A DNA stretch of 64,000 nt from Mucilaginibacter mali (GTDB lineage Bacteria; Bacteroidota; Bacteroidia; Sphingobacteriales; Sphingobacteriaceae): positions 5,766,001 through 5,830,000 of the forward strand of contig NZ_CP054139.1 in assembly GCF_013283875.1 (NCBI RefSeq), given 5' to 3'. The position numbers were made by a program, and so were the translations under genes. A model generated the notes under the pieces. It ran no database searches and had not been told where the DNA came from. It saw nothing but the letters and a program-made list of their open reading frames with translations. Shown here piece by piece: positions 9,019 to 17,973 of the stretch. Within the stretch, counting starts at the first letter, position 1. Every line of letters starts with the position of its first letter.

Positions 9019-9996
9019 ATGGCTGAAATTAAAAAAATAGGTGTTTTTACATCCGGCGGCGATGCCCCGGGTATGAATGCTGCCATCCGCGCGGTGGTAC
9101 GCAGCGCCTTATATTATAACCTGCAAGTTGCCGGCATCCGTCGCGGATACGAGGGCATGATCAGTGGCGATATTTTTAATATGGACCGTAAATCGGTTGC
9201 CAATATCATCCAGCGCGGGGGCACCATCCTAAAAACCGCACGCAGCGATCAGTTCCGCACACCTGAGGGCCGTAAGATTGCTTACGAGCAGTTGAAGGCG
9301 AATGGTATAGATGCCCTGGTAGCTATAGGTGGCGATGGTACCTTTACCGGCGCGCGCATCTTCGGGCACGAATATGATATCCCTGTACTTGGCTTGCCTG
9401 GTACCATAGATAACGATTTACTGGGCACCGATTTTACCATCGGCTACGATACCGCTATTAATACCGTGGTTGACGCGGTGGACAAGATCAGGGATACGGC
9501 CGAATCGCACGACCGCCTGTTTATTGTAGAGGTAATGGGCCGCGACTGTGGCCTGATCGCACTCCGTACCGGTATTGCAGCCGGTGCCGAGGCTATCCTG
9601 ATCCCCGAAAGTAAAACCGACTTGAACGCCCTTTACGAGCGTTTGGAAAAAGGCCGTAAGGATAAATCATCAAAAATTGTAATGGTGGCCGAAAGCGGTG
9701 AGGCGGGCGATGCCTTCGAGATAGGCAGGCAAATAAAGGAGCGCTATCCACAGTACGATACCCGCATCTCCATCCTGGGCCATATCCAGCGTGGCGGTCG
9801 CCCAAGTTGTATGGACCGTGTATTGGCCAGCCGTATAGGTGTGGCCGCGGTTGAAGGTTTATTAGCAGGCCGCAGGAACGAGATGGTGGGAATCATCAGT
9901 AACGAACTGGCTTATACTCCGTTTGAGCATGCCATTAAGCACAACATCGAAATAAACGATAACTTTTTGAAGATCGTAGAGATATTGTCGCTATAG
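9019..9996 (+). CDS. pfkA: ATP-dependent 6-phosphofructokinase
   Basis: A 325-residue cytoplasmic enzyme that phosphorylates fructose 6-phosphate, the committed step of glycolysis. Family motifs are intact: GGDAPGMNAAIRA (ATP site), GGDGTFTGA, PGTIDNDLLGTD with the catalytic Asp region, EVMGRDCGLIAL, and ILGHIQRGGRPSCMDR (effector/substrate site). GGDGT, rather than the GGDDT of pyrophosphate-dependent forms, supports ATP as the donor. Length is normal. It is a single gene with a ~390-bp repeat-containing upstream region. Confidence 0.97.
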   Translation: MAEIKKIGVFTSGGDAPGMNAAIRAVVRSALYYNLQVAGIRRGYEGMISGDIFNMDRKSVANIIQRGGTILKTARSDQFRTPEGRKIAYEQLKANGIDALVAIGGDGTFTGARIFGHEYDIPVLGLPGTIDNDLLGTDFTIGYDTAINTVVDAVDKIRDTAESHDRLFIVEVMGRDCGLIALRTGIAAGAEAILIPESKTDLNALYERLEKGRKDKSSKIVMVAESGEAGDAFEIGRQIKERYPQYDTRISILGHIQRGGRPSCMDRVLASRIGVAAVEGLLAGRRNEMVGIISNELAYTPFEHAIKHNIEINDNFLKIVEILSL

Positions 9997-10004
9997 TTTC
10001 ACGC

Positions 10005-10451
10005 CTATCGTATTACTTCAAGTCCGCTAACCTCAAACAACAATTGCCGGTTGTTAATGCCATGCTGTTTTGCATCGGCCGTTGTTTCACCGGCAAAATG
10101 CTGCATGTTTGCCGCGTCGCGCTGTTTTTGGGCAACGCCTTCAATCATCACAGTGCGGCCTTTTAACTTAGTTGGGATATTGATATTTTCCATTTTGAAA
10201 TGCGCGGCTATGGTGCGCCCATGGCCGGCATCTATGGTAAACCAGCCACCTTTACTTTTGGTAACCGCCAGTATTTTGCCTTGTGTAGTTGTACTAATGC
10301 GGGTACGCTTACTCATATAAGTCTCCAGTTTTTCGGCAGGAATTAAACCAACACGGCTGGGTTTATGGCCATAAACAGTGCCATGCGGCAGGGGCTGCGC
10401 ATACAGCCAAACCTGCAAAAAGCAAGCAGCAAGCAACAAAAGCTTTTTCAT
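10005..10451 (-). CDS. Secreted DUF4920-like protein
   Basis: A 148-residue protein with a signal peptide (~1-18, LQVWLYA-Q). The body resembles the DUF4920 OB-fold-like family: a GKILAVTKSKGGWFTI stretch followed by GRTVMIEGVAQ and a C-terminal LLFEVSGLEVI. Family members usually carry a Cys pair in the KGCW region; here it reads KGGW, so the putative metal or redox site is missing. It converges on pfkA with 8 nt between stops. Function unknown. Confidence 0.6.
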   Translation of the reverse strand: MKKLLLLAACFLQVWLYAQPLPHGTVYGHKPSRVGLIPAEKLETYMSKRTRISTTTQGKILAVTKSKGGWFTIDAGHGRTIAAHFKMENINIPTKLKGRTVMIEGVAQKQRDAANMQHFAGETTADAKQHGINNRQLLFEVSGLEVIR

Positions 10452-10606
10452 ACACCTGGGGTACTGATATTATTTATTACAATTTGCGGTTGTAAAGGTT
10501 TGTGGGCTTAAGCAGCTTATTGTTAAATAGTGTTAAAATATCGGCTTAGGTTAATATCTTTGCAGATAAAGCTGTTATTTTAAAGTTTTATATTCATTAT
10601 CAACAA

Positions 10607-11998
10607 ATGAGGTCTTCTCTACGTAAATTAAGTATAGTTTTATTGATGCTGGTGCCGTCGGTTTTAGTGTTTACGGGCTGCAATAAATCATCAGACGACA
10701 CTGGCCTTCAGTTTGTGCCGGCGGTAACTACAAACACGCTCATTACCAATTTAACAACAACATCGGCGCAAAGTGGCGGCTATATTACCAATTATGTTAC
10801 CAACACGGTTAGCGAGTATGGTGTATGCTGGAGCACTACCAACAAAACCCCGGTTACAACCGATTCAAAAACGGCGTTAACTACAGCCAATATCGTTCAC
10901 TTTTCGGCAACAGCTACCGGCCTGACACCTAATACGCTTTATTATTTGCGTGCTTACGCTATCGATACTAAGGGGGGGATTACCTATGGTGGTGTAGTAC
11001 AGTTTACTACGCCTACAGCTACATTTGCCATTGCAGGCACAGCCAGCACTTATGCCGGCAGCGGTACAGCAGCTTATACTGAGGGCCCTTTAAAAACAGC
11101 TTCGTTTAACAGCCCGCAGGGGGTTGTGGCCGACGCTGCAGGGAATATCTATGTTGCCGACGCCTTTAATAATGCCATCCGCAAAATATCAACAACCGGT
11201 ACGGTAAGCACGCTGGCCGGCAGCGCTACACCGGGTAATGCTAACGGCACCGGGGCAGCCGCCAGTTTCTATAGCCCGCAATATATCGCTATTGACGGTT
11301 CGGGTAATCTTTATGTGTCTGATGTGGGTAATAACGCTATCCGCAAAATAACATCGGCGGGTGTAGTAAGCACTTTAGCCGGTGGCGCTTATGTTGGCTT
11401 TGCCGATGGTACAGGTGCTACGGCCAGGTTTAACAGCCCGGCAGGCTTAGTGGCCGATGCATCGGGGAATATCTACGTAGCCGACAGGGGTAACAGTGCT
11501 ATCCGCAAAATAACGCCGGCAGGTGTGGTAACTACTTTTGCGGGTACAAACGTTGCCAGCTATTCGGATGGGTTAACCACCAGTGCCCGGTTTAATAACC
11601 CATGTGGCATCACCATCGACGCGGCGGGCGTGCTTTACGTAGCCGATCTTTCTAACAATGCCATCAGGCAAATTGCTACTGATGGTACAGTAACTACCAT
11701 TGCAGGAAACCCAACCACTTTAAACGATGCCGTTAACCTGCCGGTAGGTATTACTACCGATAAGGCAGGCAATATGTTTATTACTGATGAATCGGGCCGT
11801 ATATTGGAAATTACCGCTACTAAGATATTATACACTATTGCGGGTAGCGCCAATGTAAGCGGTTATACCGAGGGCAAGGGAACAGTGGCCAAATTTAGCA
11901 ATCCGCAAGGTATCACCACCGACGCGGCAGGCAATGTTTATGTGGCCGATTACAATAATAATGTAATACGCAAAGTAGTGGTTTCAGCTACTCCATAA
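10607..11998 (+). CDS. NHL-repeat lipoprotein with N-terminal fibronectin III-like domain
   Basis: A 463-residue protein with a lipoprotein signal (VLVFTGC, Cys near residue 25). Residues ~35-140 form a fibronectin III-like domain (EYGVCWST, LTPNTLYYLRAYAID). From ~150 to the end there are about six NHL repeats of ~55 residues, each with a GVVADAAGNIYVAD-type core followed by NAIRKI and VSTLAG; together they would form a beta-propeller on the cell surface. The repeats also show at DNA level (about 11040-11990). Such proteins usually bind glycans or proteins; no ligand can be inferred. A strong terminator follows. Confidence 0.85.
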   Translation: MRSSLRKLSIVLLMLVPSVLVFTGCNKSSDDTGLQFVPAVTTNTLITNLTTTSAQSGGYITNYVTNTVSEYGVCWSTTNKTPVTTDSKTALTTANIVHFSATATGLTPNTLYYLRAYAIDTKGGITYGGVVQFTTPTATFAIAGTASTYAGSGTAAYTEGPLKTASFNSPQGVVADAAGNIYVADAFNNAIRKISTTGTVSTLAGSATPGNANGTGAAASFYSPQYIAIDGSGNLYVSDVGNNAIRKITSAGVVSTLAGGAYVGFADGTGATARFNSPAGLVADASGNIYVADRGNSAIRKITPAGVVTTFAGTNVASYSDGLTTSARFNNPCGITIDAAGVLYVADLSNNAIRQIATDGTVTTIAGNPTTLNDAVNLPVGITTDKAGNMFITDESGRILEITATKILYTIAGSANVSGYTEGKGTVAKFSNPQGITTDAAGNVYVADYNNNVIRKVVVSATP

Positions 11999-12011
11999 GC
12001 CGGTTGATAAC

Positions 12012-12065
12012 AATAAAATCAAAAAGGGCGCGACTAAAATCAGTCGCGCCCTTTTTGATTTTATT
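12012..12065. terminator. Bidirectional terminator between the NHL gene and radA
   Basis: A perfect 24-bp stem (12012-12035 with 12042-12065) around a 6-nt loop, with A and T tracts at its base on either strand. It separates two convergent genes. Confidence 0.88.
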
Positions 12066-12066
12066 G

Positions 12067-12114
12067 AATTTGTATTTTCAATAATATATAAAAATTTATT
12101 GAAAAATACAAATT
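12067..12114. repeat. AT-rich inverted repeat
   Basis: Arms 12067-12084 and 12096-12114 are inverted copies with a single inserted A. It lies in an AT-rich 275-bp gap (12001-12275) that otherwise holds only the preceding terminator. Confidence 0.5.
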
Positions 12115-12275
12115 GAAATATTGAACATGATTTGAACAAAAATTGGCTTGTAACTATTTGATAGATAGTTTATTTTGGGGTTTTGTTCATTTTTTCAATT
12201 TTACTGCTTTTTTTTATTATGTTAAACAGGGTCGGTATTAAAACGCGGGCTTAGCGCTTCGCCTACCCACTCATC

Positions 12276-13730
12276 TTATCCGAATAATAGGGTGAACACC
12301 TCCTCGATACTACCCACCGTTTTCACCGCTATTTCATAGCGGCTCAGATCGATGCGTTTTTTGTCGTTACCGCCGGTTGGGAGATTGTACTTGGAGATGA
12401 AGATCTGCTCGAAGCCAAGTTTTTGCGCTTCGGCAATGCGTTGCTCTACCCGGTTAACGGCGCGGATCTCGCCCGAGAGGCCCAATTCACCGGCGAAGCA
12501 GGTTTTAAAGGGGATAGGGATATCCTCGTGCGATGAGATGATGGCAGCGGCAAGACCCAGGTCGATAGCCGGGTCTTCTACCCGGATGCCGCCGGTAATG
12601 TTCAAAAAGACGTCCTTAGCGCCTAATTTAAAACCGCAGCGTTTTTCCAGCACGGCCAGCAGCATATTCATCCGCCGGGTATCAAAGCCCGTAGCCGAGC
12701 GTTGCGGCGTCCCATAGGCGGATGTACTCACCAGCGCCTGGGTTTCTATCATCATGGGGCGCATGCCCTCTAAAGTAGCCGAGATGGTGATGCCGCTTAA
12801 CTGCTCTTCCCGTTGCGATAATAAGATCTCTGACGGGTTAGACACCTCGCGCAAACCTGCGCCCAGCATCTCGTAAATACCCAATTCCGACGCTGAGCCG
12901 AAACGGTTCTTCACCGCGCGGAGTATGCGGTATACGTGGTGGCGGTCGCCCTCAAATTGCAGCACCGTATCTACCATGTGTTCCAGTATCTTCGGACCAG
13001 CTATCATGCCGTCTTTGGTAATATGACCGATCAAAAATACCGGCGTACCGCTCTCTTTGGCAAAGCGCAATAACTCGGCCGTGCACTCGCGCACCTGCGA
13101 TACACTGCCCGGAGTAGATTCGATATGCGCCGAATGCAGCGTCTGTATCGAATCGATCACCACCAGTTCGGGCTGTAATTGCTCTATTTGTTTAAAAATG
13201 TTTTGGGTTGATGTTTCGGTGAGGATATAGCAATCGCCGCCAGCCCCCCCACCCCCTAAAGGGGGAGTTGCTTGGCTTCCTGCTCCCCCTTCAGGGGGCT
13301 GGGGGGCTAATCGCTCTGCCCGCATCTTGATCTGCCGGTCGCTTTCCTCGCCCGATACATATAGTACCCGCAAGCCAGGCATATTGAGCGATAGCTGCAG
13401 CATCAGGGTAGATTTGCCGATACCCGGTTCGCCGCCTATCAATACCAGTGAACCGGCTACGATGCCGCCGCCCAGCACGCGGTTAAACTCTTTATCGGGC
13501 GTGAGGATGCGGTGTTCCTCATCAAATTCTATTTTATCAATAGGCACAGCCTTATTTGCACGCTGTAGCGAGGTAGACTGTGGCTTCCAGTCGGGTACTG
13601 ATGGGTTTGCCCGTTCTACAATTTCTTCAACAAAGGTATTCCACTGGCTGCAGGAGGGGCATTTGCCCAGCCATTTTGGTGCCTCGAAGCCGCAGCTTTG
13701 ACAGAAGTACGATACTTTAGTTTTTGCCAA
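12276..13730 (-). CDS. radA: DNA repair protein RadA
   Basis: A 484-residue protein that helps process recombination intermediates. It has an N-terminal zinc finger (CQSCG and CPSC), a RecA-like ATPase with Walker A GGEPGIGKST, the RadA motif KNRFGS, and a C-terminal Lon-protease-like domain. The start is chosen at TTG 13730 (M-AKTKVSYF), where family proteins begin; a TTG ten codons earlier (13760) is the longer alternative. Oddity: between RMRAERLA and DCYILTETST the protein carries about 22 extra residues rich in Pro and Gly, encoded by a palindromic repeat inserted in frame (13241-13308). Confidence 0.95.
   Translation of the reverse strand: MAKTKVSYFCQSCGFEAPKWLGKCPSCSQWNTFVEEIVERANPSVPDWKPQSTSLQRANKAVPIDKIEFDEEHRILTPDKEFNRVLGGGIVAGSLVLIGGEPGIGKSTLMLQLSLNMPGLRVLYVSGEESDRQIKMRAERLAPQPPEGGAGSQATPPLGGGGAGGDCYILTETSTQNIFKQIEQLQPELVVIDSIQTLHSAHIESTPGSVSQVRECTAELLRFAKESGTPVFLIGHITKDGMIAGPKILEHMVDTVLQFEGDRHHVYRILRAVKNRFGSASELGIYEMLGAGLREVSNPSEILLSQREEQLSGITISATLEGMRPMMIETQALVSTSAYGTPQRSATGFDTRRMNMLLAVLEKRCGFKLGAKDVFLNITGGIRVEDPAIDLGLAAAIISSHEDIPIPFKTCFAGELGLSGEIRAVNRVEQRIAEAQKLGFEQIFISKYNLPTGGNDKKRIDLSRYEIAVKTVGSIEEVFTLLFG
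13241..13308. repeat. REP-like palindromic element inside radA
   Basis: The two arms (about 26 nt each, C-rich then G-rich) are near-perfect inverted copies built on CCCCCTAAAGGGGG and CCCCCTTCAGGGGG, with a ~15-nt loop. This looks like the short C/G-run palindromes dispersed between genes in this genus. Here it lies inside a coding region and is read in frame. Confidence 0.75.
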
Positions 13731-13844
13731 TTTTTGATGTGCAAGTATGCCTGTATGCAAACATGCAGCTGATTCAAAAATGAGGATTATTTTTTAGATG
13801 AGCAATGAAAATGCTAAAAAAATTAGGAATTTGGTTGGTGGCGA

Positions 13845-13901
13845 TTAACCACAAAGTTCACAAAGGAATTTCAAATTGGCAAATCCACAAAAAACACAAA
13901 G
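13845..13901. repeat. Half copy of the TTAACCAC repeat
   Basis: TTAACCACAAAG at 13845 followed by ATCCACAAAAAACACAAAGG near 13882 resembles one half of the nested repeat at 8707-8882. It sits in the 430-bp gap upstream of radA (13761-14189), which contains no gene. Confidence 0.45.
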
Positions 13902-14064
13902 GGGTTTAAAGGATTTTATGGCCGAGCACAAAGACAGCTTGTTCGTTGATTAGTATAATACGTCGATTTATCATCACGTCATTGTTGTAAGTCTCTTTTC
14001 GACGATCATCTACATCCCCGCTCATGCTGCCGCAGGTTTAGCGCAGCGTAACCTGTGGTTATTA

Positions 14065-14089
14065 TCGCGGAAGTTTCAAACTTCCGCGA
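14065..14089. repeat. Perfect short palindrome
   Basis: Arms TCGCGGAAGTTT and AAACTTCCGCGA (12 bp) around a single C. It may be an intergenic repeat or the terminator-like end of a transcript; there is no T run. Confidence 0.4.
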
Positions 14090-14189
14090 ACCCAGGACAC
14101 AAGTTGAGCCACCACACCACCAACCCTTAAACTTGCGCCAGCTAATTTTTTTATTTGCACATCTGCATATACACGCATCTGCACATCCT

Positions 14190-15452
14190 TTACATTCCCG
14201 CCTTAAACCGCTTATTCTTTAACCACAGCAGCCGTGCGGTGATCTGCGGCGATACGGCTATCTTTTTAGCGGCCTGCTCTATCTCGCCAACTTTATTGAA
14301 CTGGTCTTTGCGGATATCGGCCAGGTAAATGTATTCGTCGCGCACGTAGTTATCGCCGCCGGCGTGACCGGTGCCGGTGCTGCCGTCTACATTACCGGCA
14401 AATTTGCCGTCCTTAACAGTGGTCAGTACTACATCAAAATAGGTGTTGGCCATAATGGTCATATCCTGCAGGGTAACGCCGCATTTGCCATTGATGTAGG
14501 CCAGGTACATGCCCTCACTGTCGTAGGCAAAATGGTTGGTATCTTCCATGCGGGATATTAAGGCGTACTTGAATTTCCATACCGGCGTACCCGCTGCTGA
14601 CGTACCGTGAACAACGGTGGACTTAAACCAATCGAAATTAACTTTTACCAGATCGGTGTAAAGCTTCGATTTTTCGGGAGCGTCTTTCAACAGGTCATGA
14701 CATTCGGCCAGGCGTACCAGTCCGTTGGTGAACATGCAAATCTGGTTCCAGGGTACGGCCTCGCCGGGTTTATAATCGTTCGGTGGGCCGGGGAAGTAGA
14801 ATTTTTTATCGGCACGGACAAAGGTGGGCAGCATCCAGCTATCCGCCACATAGTCGCACTCTTTTACATATTTAAGCGCGCGTTCTTTATAGGTAGCGCC
14901 AAAACTATGCGGGTTGCCTGAGCCGACAGTCTCGTTCCAGATAGTAGGGTTGGCCAGTATAACCTTAGCGCCGTATAAAATATGCGCCAGTACGCTGCCA
15001 ACGGCCACACCCGCGCTGGCCGGTTTAACCCCCGCTTTTGATGACGGCCAAACCGGGTCTATCTTCCCCGACCAGGTAGGCCGCTGTCCGCCATCTTTTT
15101 CGCTGGCCAGGTCGTTACGGCCGGCAAGGGCGGCATCGCAGTAATACAGCATGCGGTCAAGTATCGCCTTGTCGCCGGTAGCCTCGTACATCAGGCCGCA
15201 TGCTTCTATTATCTTACCGGGATTGCCGTATACCCAAATGTTGCCATCGTTATGGTCGGGCACATTAACAGCGGCTATATGGGCTTTAAAAGCGGCCAGT
15301 TCGTTCGGGGTGATCGGCCCTTTCAGGCTTTCTACGATCATCTTCGGGCCGATGGATGGCTTCTCGGTTTCCTGTACAGGGACGGTGGTTTCCTGGGCAT
15401 ACAGTATAGCGCAGCTGAGGAGGCCGGTAAGGGTCAGTATGATTTTACGCAT
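14190..15452 (-). CDS. Secreted protein of unknown function, probably all-helical (polysaccharide-enzyme-like)
   Basis: A 420-residue protein with a signal peptide (~1-19, CAILYA-Q). The body shows repeating helical segments with patterns typical of (alpha/alpha) toroid sugar-active enzymes: EACGLMYEATGDKAILDRML, a Trp/His-rich middle (FYFPGPPNDYKPG) and NHFAYDSEGMYLAY, where His and Tyr could be catalytic. That fold is used by several alginate and uronan lyase families, which would fit the PL6 gene at the window start, but I cannot assign a family. It stands alone, with a 737-bp space to radA upstream of the other strand's start and 70 nt to the next gene. Confidence 0.6.
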   Translation of the reverse strand: MRKIILTLTGLLSCAILYAQETTVPVQETEKPSIGPKMIVESLKGPITPNELAAFKAHIAAVNVPDHNDGNIWVYGNPGKIIEACGLMYEATGDKAILDRMLYYCDAALAGRNDLASEKDGGQRPTWSGKIDPVWPSSKAGVKPASAGVAVGSVLAHILYGAKVILANPTIWNETVGSGNPHSFGATYKERALKYVKECDYVADSWMLPTFVRADKKFYFPGPPNDYKPGEAVPWNQICMFTNGLVRLAECHDLLKDAPEKSKLYTDLVKVNFDWFKSTVVHGTSAAGTPVWKFKYALISRMEDTNHFAYDSEGMYLAYINGKCGVTLQDMTIMANTYFDVVLTTVKDGKFAGNVDGSTGTGHAGGDNYVRDEYIYLADIRKDQFNKVGEIEQAAKKIAVSPQITARLLWLKNKRFKAGM

Positions 15453-15522
15453 AAGGGTTTTAACGGGTTCGATAGCTAAAGTACAGTCTTTGCAGTTTAA
15501 AAAAGCAGGAGATGTTTACTAT

Positions 15523-16062
15523 TTAATATCCTGTTTTGGCGTGAGGTGGCCGTATACGATTTAATGGTAGTGGCGGGATGGGAGGTGGGTTTTGATAGGT
15601 AGTTTCAAAAAAAACAGGTTTATTAAGTGGCACCAGCCTGATGGTATCCGCATTTTCCTTTATCCATTTAGAAACCTTAACTACCGCGCTTGTATCATGG
15701 TATATACGTATAATGCGTTTTTTGCGACCATTGTAACGGATAACCAACTCCATAAATATCATATCTTGACCGCCCATGGATGTCGAATCGGGAATTGTTT
15801 GATATTTTATCGCGTCGAAATGGCGGTTAAGGCTATCCCAAAATGCCTGGCTTATCTTGCCCTGATAGTATAGCTGTTTACGGCTCCCCGTGTTTTTTAA
15901 ATAATGGTAGGCCAGGGTGCTATCTATACACATTGCATCGCCATAAAAACTCCATGCACCGCTTCGGGCCAAGGTTATTTTGCTGATGGTATTAGCTGCC
16001 GGATTTGGTCGCTTGCATGATAACAGCAGGATGGCAGTAGTGAGAAATAAAAGGTAACGCAT
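15523..16062 (-). CDS. Lipoprotein, DUF6438-like
   Basis: About 179 residues from the ATG at 16062, which gives a clean lipoprotein signal (LLFLTTAILLLSC); a longer start at 16080 would add six residues before it. The body (IDSTLAYHYLKNTG, KQLYYQGKISQAFWDSLNRH, MELVIRYNGRKKRI) resembles the DUF6438 pattern of a small stress- or envelope-associated domain. The tail is Pro-rich (QNPPPIPPLPLN). Function unknown. Confidence 0.6.
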   Translation of the reverse strand: MRYLLFLTTAILLLSCKRPNPAANTISKITLARSGAWSFYGDAMCIDSTLAYHYLKNTGSRKQLYYQGKISQAFWDSLNRHFDAIKYQTIPDSTSMGGQDMIFMELVIRYNGRKKRIIRIYHDTSAVVKVSKWIKENADTIRLVPLNKPVFFETTYQNPPPIPPLPLNRIRPPHAKTGY

Positions 16063-16315
16063 AATGGGTTCGTAGAACAAGATACAAAAAAGAGCTTGTT
16101 TTGGTGCCTCTTACTTATGATACGAATGCCCCGCCCCGACACCTAAAAGTACAGGGTTACCCTTATGTTACCCCACCATTAAATATTGCATTTGTGCCTA
16201 ATTGTTTAAACCCCGGCGTTGTAAAACGATAACATTGCCTGGCTATATTGCGTAATAGTAAATGATATTTTACTTAATACTCCTATTGTTTATTCGAAAA
16301 CTAAAAAACCATCTT

Positions 16316-17693
16316 ATGAAATTAAAAAAACTGTTACTGGTAATGCTGGCGGCCATGGTATTGGCTTCCTGTTCTAAAGACGCGCTGATCGATACGCAAC
16401 CCCCTGCATCGGGTACTGCCCCGGTCGATATGGCGAAGCTGGAAGTGAACACTATCACCCAAACTTTTAGCGAAACTTTTGAATCGGGCACTAAAACGGC
16501 TTATGCCATCGGCAACGTTACCCTGTCATCAGGCACCTGGAGCATGGACGATGCCCTGATCGGCAACACCACATCCGACCCGAAGAACGGAACCAAATCG
16601 GTACGCATCCGCAATACCGGTAAACTGACCATGGGCTTTAACGTAATTACCGGCGCATCTACCGTAACCATTAAACACGCGGTTTACGGCAGCGATGGCA
16701 GTTCGGCATGGCAGCTTTGGGTATCGAGCAACAGCGGCAGCAGCTATACGCAGGTAGGCAGCACTATTACCACCAGCAGCAGCACTTTGGCTACCGCTAC
16801 CTTCACCGTAAACCAGGCCGGTACGCTGCGCTTCGAGGTGCGTAAAACTTCGGGCGGCACTAACCGCATCAATCTTGACGACTTTACCGTTAATAGCTAC
16901 GATAACGGCACAGGCGGTGGCGGGGGTACAGCTACCGATAACTCTAACCTGCTGCTGGGCAACCCAAGCGGGGCAACCAACAGCATTGTTTTCACTACCA
17001 ATTACCTGATGGACCAAACCTACTTCACCGAATCGTACAACCGCGACCAGGGTAAACCAAACTGGGTAAGCTGGCTGGTATTTGGGCAGCACATCTTTAG
17101 GTTCTACGGCCCGCCAGGACGATTTCCGCGCGGATACCTCATTACCAAGCGGATGGTATGAAGTAGGCTCAACCAGCTATTCGGGTTCGGGTTTTGACAG
17201 GGGCCACAATTGCCCGTCGGCCGATAGGACCAGCACCGTTGCTGCTAACCAGGCTACGTTCCTGATGAGCAATATGATGCCGCAGGCGCCGAACAATAAT
17301 CAGCAAACCTGGGCCAACCTTGAAAATTACGAGCGCACACTGGTGAACGCAGGCAGCGAGCTGTATGTTGTAGCCGGATCGTACGGAAGCGGCGGTACCG
17401 GTAGCAATGGCGGCACTACCACCACTATTGATAACGGCCACATCACCGTGCCAGCCCGCACCTGGAAAGTAATTGTGGTGCTTGCCAACGGCAATAACGA
17501 TTTAAGCCGTATCACCACCAATACCCGTGTGATAGCTGTTGATATGCCGAATATCAACAGCATTAACTCTGACTGGACGCAGTACATTACCACGGTAGAC
17601 GCGATAGAAGCCGCTACTGGCTATGACATCATGTCGAATGTATCGAGTACCATACAGGCCACTATCGAGGCCCGCAGGGATGCGGGGAATTGA
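16316..17693 (+). pseudogene. Secreted DNA/RNA non-specific endonuclease, broken by a 4-bp tandem duplication
   Basis: The gene starts at ATG 16316 (lipoprotein signal, MVLASC), runs through an Ig/discoidin-like domain to a Gly-rich linker, and enters the nuclease domain at LMDQTYFTESYNRDQGKPNW. At 17071-17078 the tetranucleotide CTGG occurs twice in tandem. Removing one copy joins VSW to YLGSTSLGSTARQDDF and restores the rest of the beta-beta-alpha metal nuclease, including the active-site block FDRGHNCPSADRT and the NNNQQTWANLE helix. As written, translation ends at 17161. Either a real disabling mutation or a sequencing error; phase variation is possible but a two-unit repeat is short for that. 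Confidence 0.85.
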
Positions 17694-17835
17694 TGGCACA
17701 AACTTTTGCAAAAGCAACAGGTCATCCCGGACTTGTTTCGGGGGGGGCATTTGCATGGTTTAAACCTTGCATGCCGGACCTGTATGATGGGATGCTGAAA
17801 AAAGTTCAGCATGACGTGTTTGTTTTTCCGCTGAA

Positions 17836-17906
17836 GCCTCACCCTGCCCTCTCCAGAGGAGAGGGTTCCAAAATCTCCCCCTTTGGGGGAGATTTAGAGG
17901 GGGCTT
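17836..17906. repeat. Dispersed palindromic repeat cluster
   Basis: Two hairpins in a row: CCCTCTCC/GGAGAGGG near 17847-17865 and a perfect 11-bp stem AAATCTCCCCC/GGGGGAGATTT at 17871-17895. It belongs to the same C/G-run repeat type as the element in radA. Together with the IS end it fills the 280-bp gap after the nuclease gene, where no real gene is seen. Confidence 0.55.
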
Positions 17907-17973
17907 TCATCGGCATGTCATAAAAACCATTAGAGGCCGCCGGGATTATATTACTCAGCATGACGTAATTTAA

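Noticed and set aside
11040..11990. Regular DNA repeats that might suggest an array such as CRISPR
   Set aside because: They are the coding repeats of the NHL propeller with ~165-bp period, in frame and without spacers.
17690..17923. 77-codon frame after the nuclease gene
   Set aside because: It spans two palindromic repeats and has no recognisable domain.
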